Below, in pieces: positions 8,192-17,360 of a DNA stretch of 64,000 nt. The notes under the pieces are model-generated. The model ran no database searches. It saw only the letters and a list, made by a program, of their open reading frames with translations, and had not been told where the DNA came from. A program made the translations under genes and the position numbers. The DNA comes from Flavipsychrobacter stenotrophus. GTDB lineage: Bacteria > Bacteroidota > Bacteroidia > Chitinophagales > Chitinophagaceae. The stretch is from assembly GCF_002954265.1 (NCBI RefSeq), contig NZ_PPSL01000002.1, positions 310,001 to 374,000 on the forward strand, written 5' to 3'. Each line of letters begins with the position of its first letter. The stretch's first letter is position 1.

Positions 8192-8986
8192 ATGGACGCG
8201 AAAAAATTGCTTGAAGCAGACTATCTCGACATTATTTATGACCACCGCAACAAAGGATATGGCGGATACGAATTGCGTAAAAATTACAGCAGCAGAGTAA
8301 GGAAAGGTGTAGGGTTTCTGATGCTGGGACTGAGTGCTATTGTGAGCTTTTCATTTGTTAGAATGGAAAAACCGATTACATCTATAACTGTCACTACTAC
8401 AGTTACCCCACACATCATTGAGGTTGAGCGCAAAGAAAAACCACCTGTAGTACCGCCTAAAAAAGCAGAGACTCCTCCTCCTGCAAAGAGCAAAATAATT
8501 ACCCCACCGGTAATAACTGATAAGGAAATAGAACCCGACAAACAGATGACAAGGAATGAAGACATGAAGAATTTCAACCCGGGAAAAGCAAACGTAGATA
8601 GTGGTGCAGATGGATTGAATCCACCGATAGCAGGCAATAATCCTGGCGGACCGGTAGTAGTAGCCGCGGCCAATGTGCCTGCAATACCTGTATTTGTGGA
8701 GCAGATGCCTGCATTTCCCGGCGACATGCAGAGCTACTTATCTAAGAACATCAACTACCCACCTAATGCGCGGGAAGCAGGTATACAGGGAAGAGTAGCC
8801 ATAACATTCGTAGTGAATGAAGATGGCAGTATTACTAATGCCAAAGTAACACACAGTTTAGGTGCAGGCTGCGATGAAGAAGCGCTAAGGGTAATAAAGG
8901 CAATGCCTAAATGGAAGGCAGGTAAGAACAATGGTGTAGCTACAAAGGTGATGTTTACACAGGCAATAAGTTTTAAGCTGGAGTAA
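8192..8986 (+). CDS. Energy transducer TonB
   Basis: TonB-family protein of 264 residues linking the inner-membrane proton motor to outer-membrane TonB-dependent receptors. The start at ATG 8192 (MDAKKLLEADYLDIIYDHRN) is chosen because the DYLDIIYDHRNKGYGGYELR segment is the usual Bacteroidota TonB amino end; the upstream extension is not conserved-looking. A membrane helix lies at about residues 38-56, then a Pro/Lys-rich spacer (about 75-110), and the TonB C-terminal domain covers about 185-264 (INYPPNAREAGIQGRV, KAMPKWKAGK). It is paired with the ExbD-like gene upstream. Confidence 0.93.
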   Translation: MDAKKLLEADYLDIIYDHRNKGYGGYELRKNYSSRVRKGVGFLMLGLSAIVSFSFVRMEKPITSITVTTTVTPHIIEVERKEKPPVVPPKKAETPPPAKSKIITPPVITDKEIEPDKQMTRNEDMKNFNPGKANVDSGADGLNPPIAGNNPGGPVVVAAANVPAIPVFVEQMPAFPGDMQSYLSKNINYPPNAREAGIQGRVAITFVVNEDGSITNAKVTHSLGAGCDEEALRVIKAMPKWKAGKNNGVATKVMFTQAISFKLE

Positions 8987-9061
8987 TGTTAATAATGGCT
9001 CAATGAGAAAATGTGGAAATTGAGAATTGAGAATTGATTCGTTGTTAATAGTGTTATTCAT

Positions 9062-9095
9062 AGATTTGACAACTTTGAAAAAAGTTGTCAAATCT
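9062..9095. repeat. Perfect 15-bp-arm hairpin repeat, copy 1
   Basis: Arms AGATTTGACAACTTT / AAAGTTGTCAAATCT with loop GAAA. The same arms with loop CTAA occur at 57451-57484. Confidence 0.9.
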
Positions 9096-9154
9096 GGTTC
9101 TCGCAACACAAAAGACACTTGCGCTAAATTACTAATGGAGTTTAATTTAATCTA

Positions 9155-9199
9155 CAAAAAAGACCCGCTGCTACAGTGTAACAGCGGGTCTCCATTTTT
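9155..9199. terminator. Bidirectional terminator between tonB-like and psd genes
   Basis: Stem AGACCCGCTG / CAGCGGGTCT (perfect, 11-base loop) with A-run before and T-run after. It can end both the rightward tonB transcript and the leftward psd transcript. Confidence 0.85.
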
Positions 9200-9213
9200 G
9201 AGTATTGTATGTT

Positions 9214-9876
9214 TTAGTTGTGGCCGATAACGGTAACAGCACTCTGCACTACATCTCCTATTTTCACATCAAGCTTAGTGCCCAATGGCAGGTAAAGATC
9301 TACGCGTGAGCCGAAGCGGATAAAACCGAATTCGTTGTTCTGTTCTACTTTGTCGCCTTCCTTTACATAATAGCAGATACGGCGGGCCAAGGCACCAGCT
9401 ACCTGGCGCATAAGTATCTCCTGCTTGTCGTTACCGATAACAATGGTGGTACGCTCGTTTTCAGTAGATGATTTTGGGTGCCATGCTACCAGATATTTGC
9501 CCGGGTGATACTTCATGTACTTAACAATACCGCTGATAGGATTGCGGTTAACGTGTACATTGAGTGGCGACATAAATACAGACACCTGCAGGCGCTTGTC
9601 TTTAAAGTATTCGTTCTCCATTGTCTCTTCTATTACTACCACTTTACCATCGGCAGGACACATGATCTTGTCAACACCGGCAGTATGAACGCGTGATGGC
9701 ATACGGAAGAAAGAAACGATCCAGAGCCACAGCAAGAAGATGACCAGGTTGACCAACCCTATCAAACCTACCAGTATAGGCGACTGCGGGAAGTACATGT
9801 AAGAGGCTATGCCTGTTATCAGCATGATAACGGTAGCCAGGGTAATATATTTGTATCCTTCGCGATGAAGTGTCAT
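9214..9876 (-). CDS. psd: Phosphatidylserine decarboxylase family protein
   Basis: Makes phosphatidylethanolamine from phosphatidylserine. At 220 residues it is the short class of the enzyme. An amino-terminal membrane hairpin (about 10-55) precedes the catalytic domain with CPADGKV (about 73), NVHVNRNPISG (about 112) and the self-cleavage site FGS (Gly189/Ser190). There the chain breaks and Ser190 becomes the pyruvoyl cofactor of the small alpha subunit. A promoter-like TACTTTTG lies 20 bases before the start. No phosphatidylserine synthase gene is adjacent. Confidence 0.92.
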   Translation of the reverse strand: MTLHREGYKYITLATVIMLITGIASYMYFPQSPILVGLIGLVNLVIFLLWLWIVSFFRMPSRVHTAGVDKIMCPADGKVVVIEETMENEYFKDKRLQVSVFMSPLNVHVNRNPISGIVKYMKYHPGKYLVAWHPKSSTENERTTIVIGNDKQEILMRQVAGALARRICYYVKEGDKVEQNNEFGFIRFGSRVDLYLPLGTKLDVKIGDVVQSAVTVIGHN

Positions 9877-9896
9877 GTTCGTTTATTTTAAAGGGG

Positions 9897-9904
9897 CAAA
9901 AGTA
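9897..9904 (-). promoter_or_regulatory. Bacteroidota -7 element of psd
   Basis: TACTTTTG on the minus strand fits TAnnTTTG. No good -33 TTTG is visible at the standard spacing. Confidence 0.45.
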
Positions 9905-9955
9905 AATTAATTCGGGTTAATAAAGTTTATTTGGTTCATTGGTAGATCGTGTTGT

Positions 9956-9983
9956 GTGGAGACGCAAAATCTTGCGTCTCTAC
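9956..9983. repeat. GAGACGCAA palindrome, copy 2
   Basis: Identical over 28 bp to the copy at 1136-1163, here between psd and the convergent-side end of the binding-protein-like gene. Confidence 0.85.
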
Positions 9984-10002
9984 GAACGAATATCTATCGG
10001 AC

Positions 10003-11547
10003 TTATTTATTGGTATTAAATCCGGCGCTTTCGTACTTGTGCACGAAGATGTGTTTGTTCTCCATGTAGAGCACGTTTCCTGCAGCATCCCATTGTGGCG
10101 CTATCTCGAAATGGGTGAAAGGTGCGATCTCATTATCGTTGTACTGCTTGTTGAAGATAGTACCATGGCGCATGAGCATGTTGGCGTACCAGAACATTGT
10201 TTCATAACCACGATAGACCATTTCCTGCGGGCGGCCGCCATACTCCTTCTTAAACACCTTATCTATGTATTGTACAGATGGATTAGCAGGATCAAAGTTA
10301 AATGGCTGGGTAACATTGATGCTGAGATTGGGATACATACCAGGCTTACCAATATTAGCCATTGTGCCCCATGAAGGCATACCATACACCTCGAAACGCA
10401 CATTAGGGAAATCCCTTTTGAATATACGCAGAATGCTATCGGCATACACATTGTCTAACACAGACACTACAATAGTATTAACCCTGGATGTATCGATCAT
10501 TACAGCAATGTTTTCTTTCTTAGGCAGAGAGTTGCATAAGAGCGGGTTGAACAACTTACGGTTAGCGGTATCGTCGGTGAAGTACTTATACGCGTTGAGA
10601 TCAGCCGGCAGATAAGTGCGATAAAGCATCAAAGCCTTTCTACCAGCATATCTTTTTTCGAGGTCGGCCGCTATCCATTCGCAATGACTCTTAAGTGAGG
10701 GCTGTAGCAGGGTGAAGTATTGATTGTCTTTTATTCCACCATCGGCAGGCGATAAAGCGGAGATGAAATTTACTTGCTTTGCTTTCGCATAAGCAGCAAG
10801 CACAGGCACATCTTTAGCCTGTACCGCACCAAGTATCAGATCGGAAGAGTCGAGCATATTTTTGCGCACCAGCATATCGGTCGATTCGAAAAGCGATGAT
10901 ACGTCGTGCACAAAAATATCAATATCGAAATTGGCTTTCTTTAGTGAATCGGCAGCTATCTGTACCCCCTTGTAGAAGTTAAGTCCGGCAACCGCTTTTT
11001 CAGGAATATCCTTTACTGCATAGCCATTCTTTACCAGTTCATCAAGGAATAGCGGCGCAAGCACATCTATACGGAAATGCGTCTTTCTCTGAGATGGTGC
11101 ATATTCAATGTCCGCCCATTTCCTGATGACCATAACAGGCTCCCTGGTTGCTGTAGCAGCAGACTTCCGACTTTTTTTGCCCCCCTTCTTCGACTTGACT
11201 TTCTTTTCTTTTGCTGCCTGTTCCTTCTTCTCTTTCTTTTCCTTCTTTTCCTTTTGTTCTTTCTCTCTCTTTTCTTTCTTCTCTCTTTCTTTGCGCTCGT
11301 GTTTTTCTTTCTTCTTTAGCTCCTTACGTTCTTTTTTTGTGAGCTCGTGAGATGCATTGCTATCCTGATCTGCACGCAGGTCTTCTTCATTGGTGGCCTC
11401 ATCTGTATTTTCTACAGACTTCTTTTTGTGGCTTTTGCTTTTATGAGTATGCTTCTTCCGTTTCCAGAATTGTGCTTCAGCATCACCCGCATAGCCCACG
11501 GCAAATACGGTCAACAATAAGACGGCAATGAATTTAGACTTTGTCAT
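10003..11547 (-). CDS. Periplasmic-binding-protein-like (type 1 fold) protein with Lys/Glu-rich region
   Basis: Exported 514-residue protein: signal peptide (1-25, cut near AEA-Q), then a striking charged stretch (about 30-130) made almost only of Lys, Glu and Arg. This is followed by a domain resembling the amino-acid ABC-type binding-protein fold used in Bacteroidota LysM-type envelope proteins: GLNFYKGVQIAADSLKK, ALSPADGGIKDNQYFTLLQP, RGYETMFWYANML. No LysM motif is visible, so the charged stretch may replace it in binding the cell wall or acidic polymers. The actual ligand is unknown. It is upstream-adjacent to psd and separate from guaA (89 bp). Confidence 0.7.
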   Translation of the reverse strand: MTKSKFIAVLLLTVFAVGYAGDAEAQFWKRKKHTHKSKSHKKKSVENTDEATNEEDLRADQDSNASHELTKKERKELKKKEKHERKEREKKEKREKEQKEKKEKKEKKEQAAKEKKVKSKKGGKKSRKSAATATREPVMVIRKWADIEYAPSQRKTHFRIDVLAPLFLDELVKNGYAVKDIPEKAVAGLNFYKGVQIAADSLKKANFDIDIFVHDVSSLFESTDMLVRKNMLDSSDLILGAVQAKDVPVLAAYAKAKQVNFISALSPADGGIKDNQYFTLLQPSLKSHCEWIAADLEKRYAGRKALMLYRTYLPADLNAYKYFTDDTANRKLFNPLLCNSLPKKENIAVMIDTSRVNTIVVSVLDNVYADSILRIFKRDFPNVRFEVYGMPSWGTMANIGKPGMYPNLSINVTQPFNFDPANPSVQYIDKVFKKEYGGRPQEMVYRGYETMFWYANMLMRHGTIFNKQYNDNEIAPFTHFEIAPQWDAAGNVLYMENKHIFVHKYESAGFNTNK

Positions 11548-11636
11548 TAAATAGCTTTTTATAAAACGGACGGACGTTATACACGCCCATCCGTTTGATC
11601 CTCATTACACATAAGGACGAGTTATTGAATCAAAAT

Positions 11637-13178
11637 TTATTCCCACTCAATAGTAGCAGGCGGCTTAGAGCTGATGTCATACACCACCCTATTGATCCCT
11701 CTTACTTTATTGATGATGTCATTAGATATCTTAGCTAACAGATCATAAGGCAAATGCGACCAGTCGGCAGTCATACCGTCTACAGAAGTTACTGCACGCA
11801 GGGCGCAGGTAAATTCATAAGTACGCTCATCGCCCATGACACCCACACTCTGTACAGGCAGCAGTATTGCACCAGCCTGCCATACTTTATGATACCAGCC
11901 ACTATCGCGCAGGTGCTGAATGTAGATAGCATCTGCTTCCTGCAGCATCTTTACCTTGCTTTCTTCAACTGCACCCAATATGCGGATACCTAAGCCCGGA
12001 CCAGGGAATGGGTGACGACCAATGAATATCTCATCGATACCTAGTTCGCGACCAACGCGACGAACCTCATCCTTAAACAAAGCACGCAATGGCTCTACCA
12101 GAGACAGATTCATGATCTCGGGCAAGCCGCCTACATTGTGGTGGGACTTGATGGTGGCAGACGGACCATGTACAGACATCGACTCAATAACATCGGGGTA
12201 AATAGTACCCTGTCCAAGGAAGTTGACATCTTTTATTTTTACGCCTTCTTCATGGAATACTTCAATGAATAAGCGCCCTATTATCTTTCTCTTTTTCTCG
12301 GGATCAGAAACACCGGCCAATTCGCGGTAAAAACGCTCGTGAGCATCTATACCCTGCGTATTCAATCCAAGATGTTTGTAACCGTCCAATACCTGCTGGA
12401 ATTCGTCTTTACGGAGCAAGCCATTATCAACGAATATGCAGTATAGGTTATCACCGATTGCCCTATTAATGAGCATAGCCGCTACCGTAGAATCTACTCC
12501 ACCGCTGAGGGCCATTACCACTTTGTTATTGCCTACCTGTGCTTTGATACGGGCAACAGTTTCGCCAATGAATGCAGCAGGCGTCCAATCTTGTTTACAA
12601 CCACAAATATCAACAATGAAGTTCTTCAGTAATTGCCCCCCATCGGTACTGTGCGTTACCTCGGGGTGAAACTGTATACCATACACATCATGTTTGGCGA
12701 AATCGGCACCCGACCTGAATGCCGCTACCGGAATATTGTCGGTAGTTGCAATGATATCGAAACCTGCAGGCAGGCTTTTGATGGTATCACTATGGCTCAT
12801 CCATACCTGAGACTCATCTGCAATGGTAGCAAACAAAGGCGTATGCTTTACATCGCGTAAGTGCGCACGACCATATTCGCGGGTTGAGGACTTACCCACT
12901 TCACCGCCATAAAGATGAGCGATAAATTGAGCACCATAGCAAACCGCCAAAACAGGGTAACGCTCAGCCATAGCCTTTACATCGGGCTTTGGTGCTTTAG
13001 GGTCATTTACAGAAAAAGGGCTACCCGAAAGGATAATCCCCTTTAAAGTCGCATCGTTCTCAGGGATCGGCTTAGTGCAAGGCTGAATCTCGCAATACAC
13101 ATTGAGCTCACGCAGACGGCGGGCGATCAACTGAGTAAACTGAGATCCAAAATCTAATATTAATATCTTATCGTTCAT
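11637..13178 (-). CDS. guaA: GMP synthase (glutamine-hydrolysing)
   Basis: Converts XMP to GMP with ATP and glutamine, the last step of guanine nucleotide synthesis. The glutamine amidotransferase domain comes first, with nucleophile Cys80 in AVCYGAQF and the His/Glu pair in GIQFHPEV. The ATP pyrophosphatase domain has the PP-loop ALSGGVDST near residue 225, and the dimerisation domain ends in the invariant KPPATIEWE. At 513 residues it is full length. Single gene, no guaB nearby. Confidence 0.98.
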   Translation of the reverse strand: MNDKILILDFGSQFTQLIARRLRELNVYCEIQPCTKPIPENDATLKGIILSGSPFSVNDPKAPKPDVKAMAERYPVLAVCYGAQFIAHLYGGEVGKSSTREYGRAHLRDVKHTPLFATIADESQVWMSHSDTIKSLPAGFDIIATTDNIPVAAFRSGADFAKHDVYGIQFHPEVTHSTDGGQLLKNFIVDICGCKQDWTPAAFIGETVARIKAQVGNNKVVMALSGGVDSTVAAMLINRAIGDNLYCIFVDNGLLRKDEFQQVLDGYKHLGLNTQGIDAHERFYRELAGVSDPEKKRKIIGRLFIEVFHEEGVKIKDVNFLGQGTIYPDVIESMSVHGPSATIKSHHNVGGLPEIMNLSLVEPLRALFKDEVRRVGRELGIDEIFIGRHPFPGPGLGIRILGAVEESKVKMLQEADAIYIQHLRDSGWYHKVWQAGAILLPVQSVGVMGDERTYEFTCALRAVTSVDGMTADWSHLPYDLLAKISNDIINKVRGINRVVYDISSKPPATIEWE

Positions 13179-13286
13179 ACAAAAGGAAAAAAGTGCATAA
13201 AAAATAAAAGTAGAAATGCTTTGTTTGTCACTGTTTGAATAGGATACAACCGCACATTTCTACTTTTACTTCAAATTTTGTTGGAA

Positions 13287-13601
13287 TTAAGCTTGAGCTG
13301 TAGGTGGACCAAAGTTGAACGGCATGTTCTGCTGCTCTTGTTCCTTGATGTTACCATTCTGCGCTTCATAGCGTTTTACGTTATCAATAAGTGCCTTCAT
13401 CAGCCTCTTAGCGTGCTGCGGAGTCATTACGATACGAGATTTTACTTTTGCCTTAGGCACATTAGGCATTACATTCACGAAGTCTATTACAAACTCAGCG
13501 AAAGAATGAGTAATGATAGCCAGGTTAGCATACGTACCATCCGCCATTTCTTCTGTTAATTCGATGTTCAACTGCTGCTCAGGAACTTGTTGATCTTGCA
13601 T
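13287..13601 (-). CDS. DUF3467 family protein
   Basis: Small (104 residues) soluble protein of the widespread DUF3467 family, function unknown. The conserved core is ANLAIITHSFAEFVIDFVNVMP (about 25-46) followed by KAKVKSRIVMTPQHAKRLMKAL (about 50-71). The tail is Gln/Asn-rich. It lies 108 bp upstream of guaA on the same strand. A TAAATTCG element (one mismatch to the Bacteroidota -7 box) lies about 30 bases before its start. Confidence 0.85.
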   Translation of the reverse strand: MQDQQVPEQQLNIELTEEMADGTYANLAIITHSFAEFVIDFVNVMPNVPKAKVKSRIVMTPQHAKRLMKALIDNVKRYEAQNGNIKEQEQQNMPFNFGPPTAQA

Positions 13602-13725
13602 GAAATTTATTGTTTTATATCAGGATGCGAATTTACGTTGTTATCCTGAGACCAGAAAGCGGCCATACATGTGGTTTATTTTAATTGAAATGCGCGAAAT
13701 TCAAATTAATCAGCAAAAACAATCC

Positions 13726-13769
13726 TGTCAGCTGTCTGACAATTGGAAAAAGCGAATCACTTACTTTTG
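13726..13769 (+). promoter_or_regulatory. Promoter with operator-like dyad before AhpD-like gene
   Basis: A -7 box TACTTTTG (13762-13769) lies 26 bases before the ATG. Just upstream is a perfect dyad TGTCAG-CTGT-CTGACA (13726-13741) at the position where a repressor or activator would sit. The regulator is unknown. Confidence 0.5.
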
Positions 13770-13795
13770 ATCATCTGAAATAAAATCTACAACAT

Positions 13796-14149
13796 ATGTC
13801 TTTAGTAAAAGAATTTGATGAATACAGGGGTAAAATGAATGAAGTGATCCTGGGCAAGCAGAACAAGGTGATCAACCGCCTGTTCAATCTGGATACCAAC
13901 ACCTATGCAGAGGGTGCATTAAGCACAAAAACGAAGGAAATGCTGGGACTGGTGTCGAGCATGGTGCTGCGTTGCGATGACTGCATCAAGTATCATCTGG
14001 GCAAGTGCTACGAACAGGGTATTAATACAGAAGAGATCTATGAGATATTTGCAGTGGCCAATATTGTTGGTGGAACTATAGTGATACCGCATACACGCAG
14101 GGCGGCCGAGTTTTGGGAAGAGCTGATTGCTAATGGTCCAATGGCTTAA
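13796..14149 (+). CDS. Carboxymuconolactone decarboxylase / AhpD-like protein
   Basis: All-helical 117-residue protein of the CMD family. It has the redox pair CDDC (Cys60, Cys63) followed by a His three residues later (CIKYH), the signature of AhpD-type peroxidase partners rather than true decarboxylases, so a thiol-dependent antioxidant role is likely. It is a single gene with its own promoter and a TGTCAG dyad upstream, which suggests regulation by a stress sensor. The start at ATG 13796 is the only good one. Confidence 0.87.
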   Translation: MSLVKEFDEYRGKMNEVILGKQNKVINRLFNLDTNTYAEGALSTKTKEMLGLVSSMVLRCDDCIKYHLGKCYEQGINTEEIYEIFAVANIVGGTIVIPHTRRAAEFWEELIANGPMA

Positions 14150-14168
14150 TTACTCAATGGCTCAATTG

Positions 14169-14302
14169 AATTCGACAATTCGACAATTTGGCAACTTGGC
14201 AATGCTCATTAATAGTTGTGCTGTTAAAGGGAACGCAATCCTTGATAACACGTGTATCGTTTCCACCATTGCCAAATTGTCAAATTGCCGAATTGTCGAA
14301 TT
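14169..14302. repeat. 8-bp-period inverted-repeat element, copy 1
   Basis: Left arm 14169-14204 (CAATTCGA-type 8-mers) pairs with right arm 14267-14302 with about 3 mismatches in 36, around a 62-base centre. It ends 4 bases from the murF-alr stop. Similar elements lie at 38948-39093 and 59233-59345. Confidence 0.85.
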
Positions 14303-14306
14303 GAGA

Positions 14307-16796
14307 CTACTCTTCATTAATGTACACGCGCTTTACGCGCTGCGATATGCTGGTCATGATCTCGTAAGAGATGGTATTGGCCCACTGGCCTAGCAAGGTT
14401 ACAGGCAGATCATTACCAAAGACTGTTACTTCGTCGCCTTCTTTTGCCTCGGGGATGTTGGTGATGTCTACCATGCACATATCCATACAGATAGAACCTA
14501 TGGTACGTGCCTGCTGACCATGAATAAGTACGTAAGCGTTGCCATTACCCAAGTCGCGGAGGTAACCATCGGCATAGCCAATACAGATGACCGCAATGCG
14601 GCGGTCATGATCGGCCATGGCTTTATGACCATACCCTACACTATCGCCTGCAGGCACATCGCGCACCTGCGCTATCATTGTTTTTAGTGTGCTTATCTGT
14701 TGCAGTTTTCCTTCCAGGCTGTGGCTGCCATCTACTCCGTACAAGCCAAGACCCAGGCGCACCATATCATAGTGTAATGAATGGTGCCGGACTATGGCCG
14801 CAGAGTTACACAGGTGACGCAAAGGACTATTAGGTAGTTCCCTCATCAGCTGGCTGCTCATATCATCAAATCGTTTTGCCTGCAGTGCTGTAAAATCATC
14901 TTCCTTCGGGTCTTCACTGGCAGACAAATGGCTGAATATAGACGCTACCTGCAGCATGGGATTGTCCTTCAAAAGAGTTATCAACTGCTCCATGTCATGC
15001 GCTTCAAAGCCCAGCCTGTGCATGCCTGTATCCAGCTTTATATGCACAGGGTAATTCTTTACCTGCAATGTCTGCGCTATTTGCACAAACATACCCAGTG
15101 AGCGGAAGTTGAATATTTCCGGCTCCAGATTCCAGGCTATCATACGGTCGAATGATGAAGCATCGGGGCTCATGACCATAATAGGCAACGTGATGCCCGA
15201 CTTGCGGAGTGATATCCCTTCGTCGGTATAAGCAACCGTAAGGTAATCTATACCCGCATGCTGTAACAGGCTGGCTATCTCATAGCTACCGCTGCCATAG
15301 GCAAAGGCCTTGACCATGGCCATGGTCTTTACTCCGGGCGATAGTTCGGCACGGAATACATCAAGGTTTTGCTTGAGCGCAGCCAGGTTAATAGACATCA
15401 CCGTCTGGTGTACTTGCTGTTCCAGCAATAAACCTATCTTCTCGAAAGCAAACACACGTGCACCTTTCAGCAGTATGGCTTCTTTATTAAAAGTAAGCTG
15501 ATGGAAATTCTTCAAAAAATCTTCGGTAGACCTAAAGAAGATACTCCGCAGCTTTTTATACTTCCTGAACGCAGCTTTGTTTTTATACAGCGCCGGACCT
15601 ATACCTATGAACCGCTGTATACCACGGCGGCTTATCTGTGCTGCAACTTCTTCATATAAGTCTATATCGGCCTTACCCATCTGCAGCATATCAGACATGA
15701 TGACCGTGTGCATGAGGTGTTGCTTCTGCTGATCGAGATAACCCAATGCGAGTTGTAGTGAAGTAAGGTCAGAATTATAAGCATCATTGATGACTGTGCA
15801 ATCATTTAATCCGTGCCTTAGCTCCAGTCGCATAGACACAGATTGCAGCGACATCATGCCTTCGGCAATCTCTGCCTGGCTAAGGCCCAGCAACAGTGCC
15901 ACACACCAGCAGTGCATAGCATTTTCTACCGACGCGCCATCGCCAAAAGGAATAGTAACAGTAGCCTCTTCTCCTTTGTATGATGCTGTTATCTGGGTTT
16001 TGTTTCCCTGCTTGTTTATTTTGGTTACTCTCAGATCAGCATCTTGTTTGGCCGACCATGAGAATAGCTTTACATCCTGCACATGGTGCACGTAATTCAC
16101 AATGCACTCATTGAGTTGGGCATGATCATGACAATAGACCAGGTGTTGTGCATGGCGGAATAAGATCAGCTTCTCATTGATCTTCTGACGGATATTTAGA
16201 AAGCCCTCGCTATGTGCTTCTCCTATGTTGGTGAATACACCTATAGTTGGCGCAATGATCTTTTCCAGTTGCTCCATCTCTCCGGGCTGGGAGATACCTG
16301 CTTCAAAAATACCCAACTGATGTTCCGGCTCCATTAACCATACCGAGAGTGGTACACCCACCTGCGAGTTATAACTCTTAGGGCTGCGTGCTATGCTGAA
16401 CCTGCCGCCCAGCAATTGATACAGCCATTCCTTCACAACTGTTTTACCGTTGCTACCTGTGATGCCAATTACGGGCAGCTTATATTGTTTTCTATGTCCG
16501 GCAGCTATCTGCTGCAAAGCAAGAAGTGTATCTTTTACAAGGATAATGTTTGCACCTTGCAACTCACCAGCTTCTACGTGTCTGGATACAAGAAAATTCC
16601 TCACACCTGCTACATAAGCATCAGCAATGTATAAGTGTCCGTCTCGCAGGTTTGTTTTTATAGCTATAAATAATGCTGTTTCAGGGTGCTCAATATTACG
16701 ACTGTCGGTAGCCAGTTCGTCTATCTCTGCGTTTATGTCAACATCAACGGCCAGAGCGCCGTTGCACCACTTTACTATTTGCGCTATCTTATTCAT
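14307..16796 (-). CDS. Bifunctional MurF ligase / alanine racemase
   Basis: Fusion of two cell-wall enzymes, usual in Bacteroidota. The amino half is UDP-MurNAc-tripeptide:D-Ala-D-Ala ligase (MurF) with the P-loop GITGSNGKT (about 111-119) and the adenylate/cap motifs SYNSQVGVP and EAGIS. The carboxy half (about 455-829) is PLP-dependent alanine racemase with the Schiff-base Lys in MVKAFAYGSG and the substrate-side GYADGYLRDLG. The start at ATG 16796 (MNKIAQIVKW) is preferred over a non-ATG extension of 14 residues. The fusion couples D-alanine production to its use in the peptidoglycan precursor. Confidence 0.95.
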   Translation of the reverse strand: MNKIAQIVKWCNGALAVDVDINAEIDELATDSRNIEHPETALFIAIKTNLRDGHLYIADAYVAGVRNFLVSRHVEAGELQGANIILVKDTLLALQQIAAGHRKQYKLPVIGITGSNGKTVVKEWLYQLLGGRFSIARSPKSYNSQVGVPLSVWLMEPEHQLGIFEAGISQPGEMEQLEKIIAPTIGVFTNIGEAHSEGFLNIRQKINEKLILFRHAQHLVYCHDHAQLNECIVNYVHHVQDVKLFSWSAKQDADLRVTKINKQGNKTQITASYKGEEATVTIPFGDGASVENAMHCWCVALLLGLSQAEIAEGMMSLQSVSMRLELRHGLNDCTVINDAYNSDLTSLQLALGYLDQQKQHLMHTVIMSDMLQMGKADIDLYEEVAAQISRRGIQRFIGIGPALYKNKAAFRKYKKLRSIFFRSTEDFLKNFHQLTFNKEAILLKGARVFAFEKIGLLLEQQVHQTVMSINLAALKQNLDVFRAELSPGVKTMAMVKAFAYGSGSYEIASLLQHAGIDYLTVAYTDEGISLRKSGITLPIMVMSPDASSFDRMIAWNLEPEIFNFRSLGMFVQIAQTLQVKNYPVHIKLDTGMHRLGFEAHDMEQLITLLKDNPMLQVASIFSHLSASEDPKEDDFTALQAKRFDDMSSQLMRELPNSPLRHLCNSAAIVRHHSLHYDMVRLGLGLYGVDGSHSLEGKLQQISTLKTMIAQVRDVPAGDSVGYGHKAMADHDRRIAVICIGYADGYLRDLGNGNAYVLIHGQQARTIGSICMDMCMVDITNIPEAKEGDEVTVFGNDLPVTLLGQWANTISYEIMTSISQRVKRVYINEE

Positions 16797-16896
16797 ATTC
16801 AATATACCAACGGCCGGGAGAATACCCGGATAGTACATCCGCTATTTAAAGCAAATATCATAAATTGCGGGTACAATAATTCTAAAAATACCCTAA

Positions 16897-17232
16897 ATGA
16901 CCAAAGCCGAAGAATTATACCACTCCATAGCTGCGGATATACCCGACACCACCAAAAGTAAAATGTTTGGGGCACTCTGCTTAAAGGCACCCAATGGCAA
17001 AGCCGGGGTAATGTTCTGGAAAGAATACATGGTATTTAAGCTGCCTGATACAGAGCAGGCAGAAGCGTTGCAACTAAAAAATGCTAAAATGTTCACACCA
17101 ATGGATGGCCGCGCAATGAATGGCTGGGTGCAGCTATCAGAAGCTCATTCCGCAAAATGGAAACAGCTGGCAGAGACGTCAATGGAGCACGTGAAAAAGA
17201 TAGAGGTAAAATCTAAGAAAGCGAAGAAGTAG
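16897..17232 (+). CDS. TfoX N-terminal domain-like protein
   Basis: A 111-residue protein resembling the N-terminal domain of TfoX/Sxy: KMFGALCLKAPNGKAGVMFWKEYMVFKLP (about 22-50) is the family-type two-strand core. There is a Lys-rich tail and no C-terminal TfoX domain. Such short proteins are common, and a competence role should not be assumed. Divergent from murF-alr with 100 bp between the starts. Confidence 0.65.
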   Translation: MTKAEELYHSIAADIPDTTKSKMFGALCLKAPNGKAGVMFWKEYMVFKLPDTEQAEALQLKNAKMFTPMDGRAMNGWVQLSEAHSAKWKQLAETSMEHVKKIEVKSKKAKK

Positions 17233-17313
17233 AATGCAATTATCTCACGAATATATTGAACCGAACTGAGCCAATAATAGGTAAATACAATAATCTTGCC
17301 TTCTCAGTCTCAC

Positions 17314-17321
17314 TACCTTTG
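17314..17321 (+). promoter_or_regulatory. -7 element before unknown membrane protein gene
   Basis: TACCTTTG followed by CAAT, 39 bases before ATG 17361. A TTG lies 15 bases upstream, shorter than the usual 19. Confidence 0.4.
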
Positions 17322-17360
17322 CAATAGCTATCGCAATAAATACTGCATACAGCCTTCTCT

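Noticed and set aside
9027-9230. 67-residue ORF between tonB and psd
   Set aside because: Covers a palindromic repeat and the terminator.
11077-11350. Leu/Phe-rich plus-strand ORFs
   Set aside because: Mirror of the Lys/Glu-rich segment of the minus-strand gene.
14169-14302. CRISPR-like array
   Set aside because: The unit is 8 bp and lacks spacers; no cas genes in the window.
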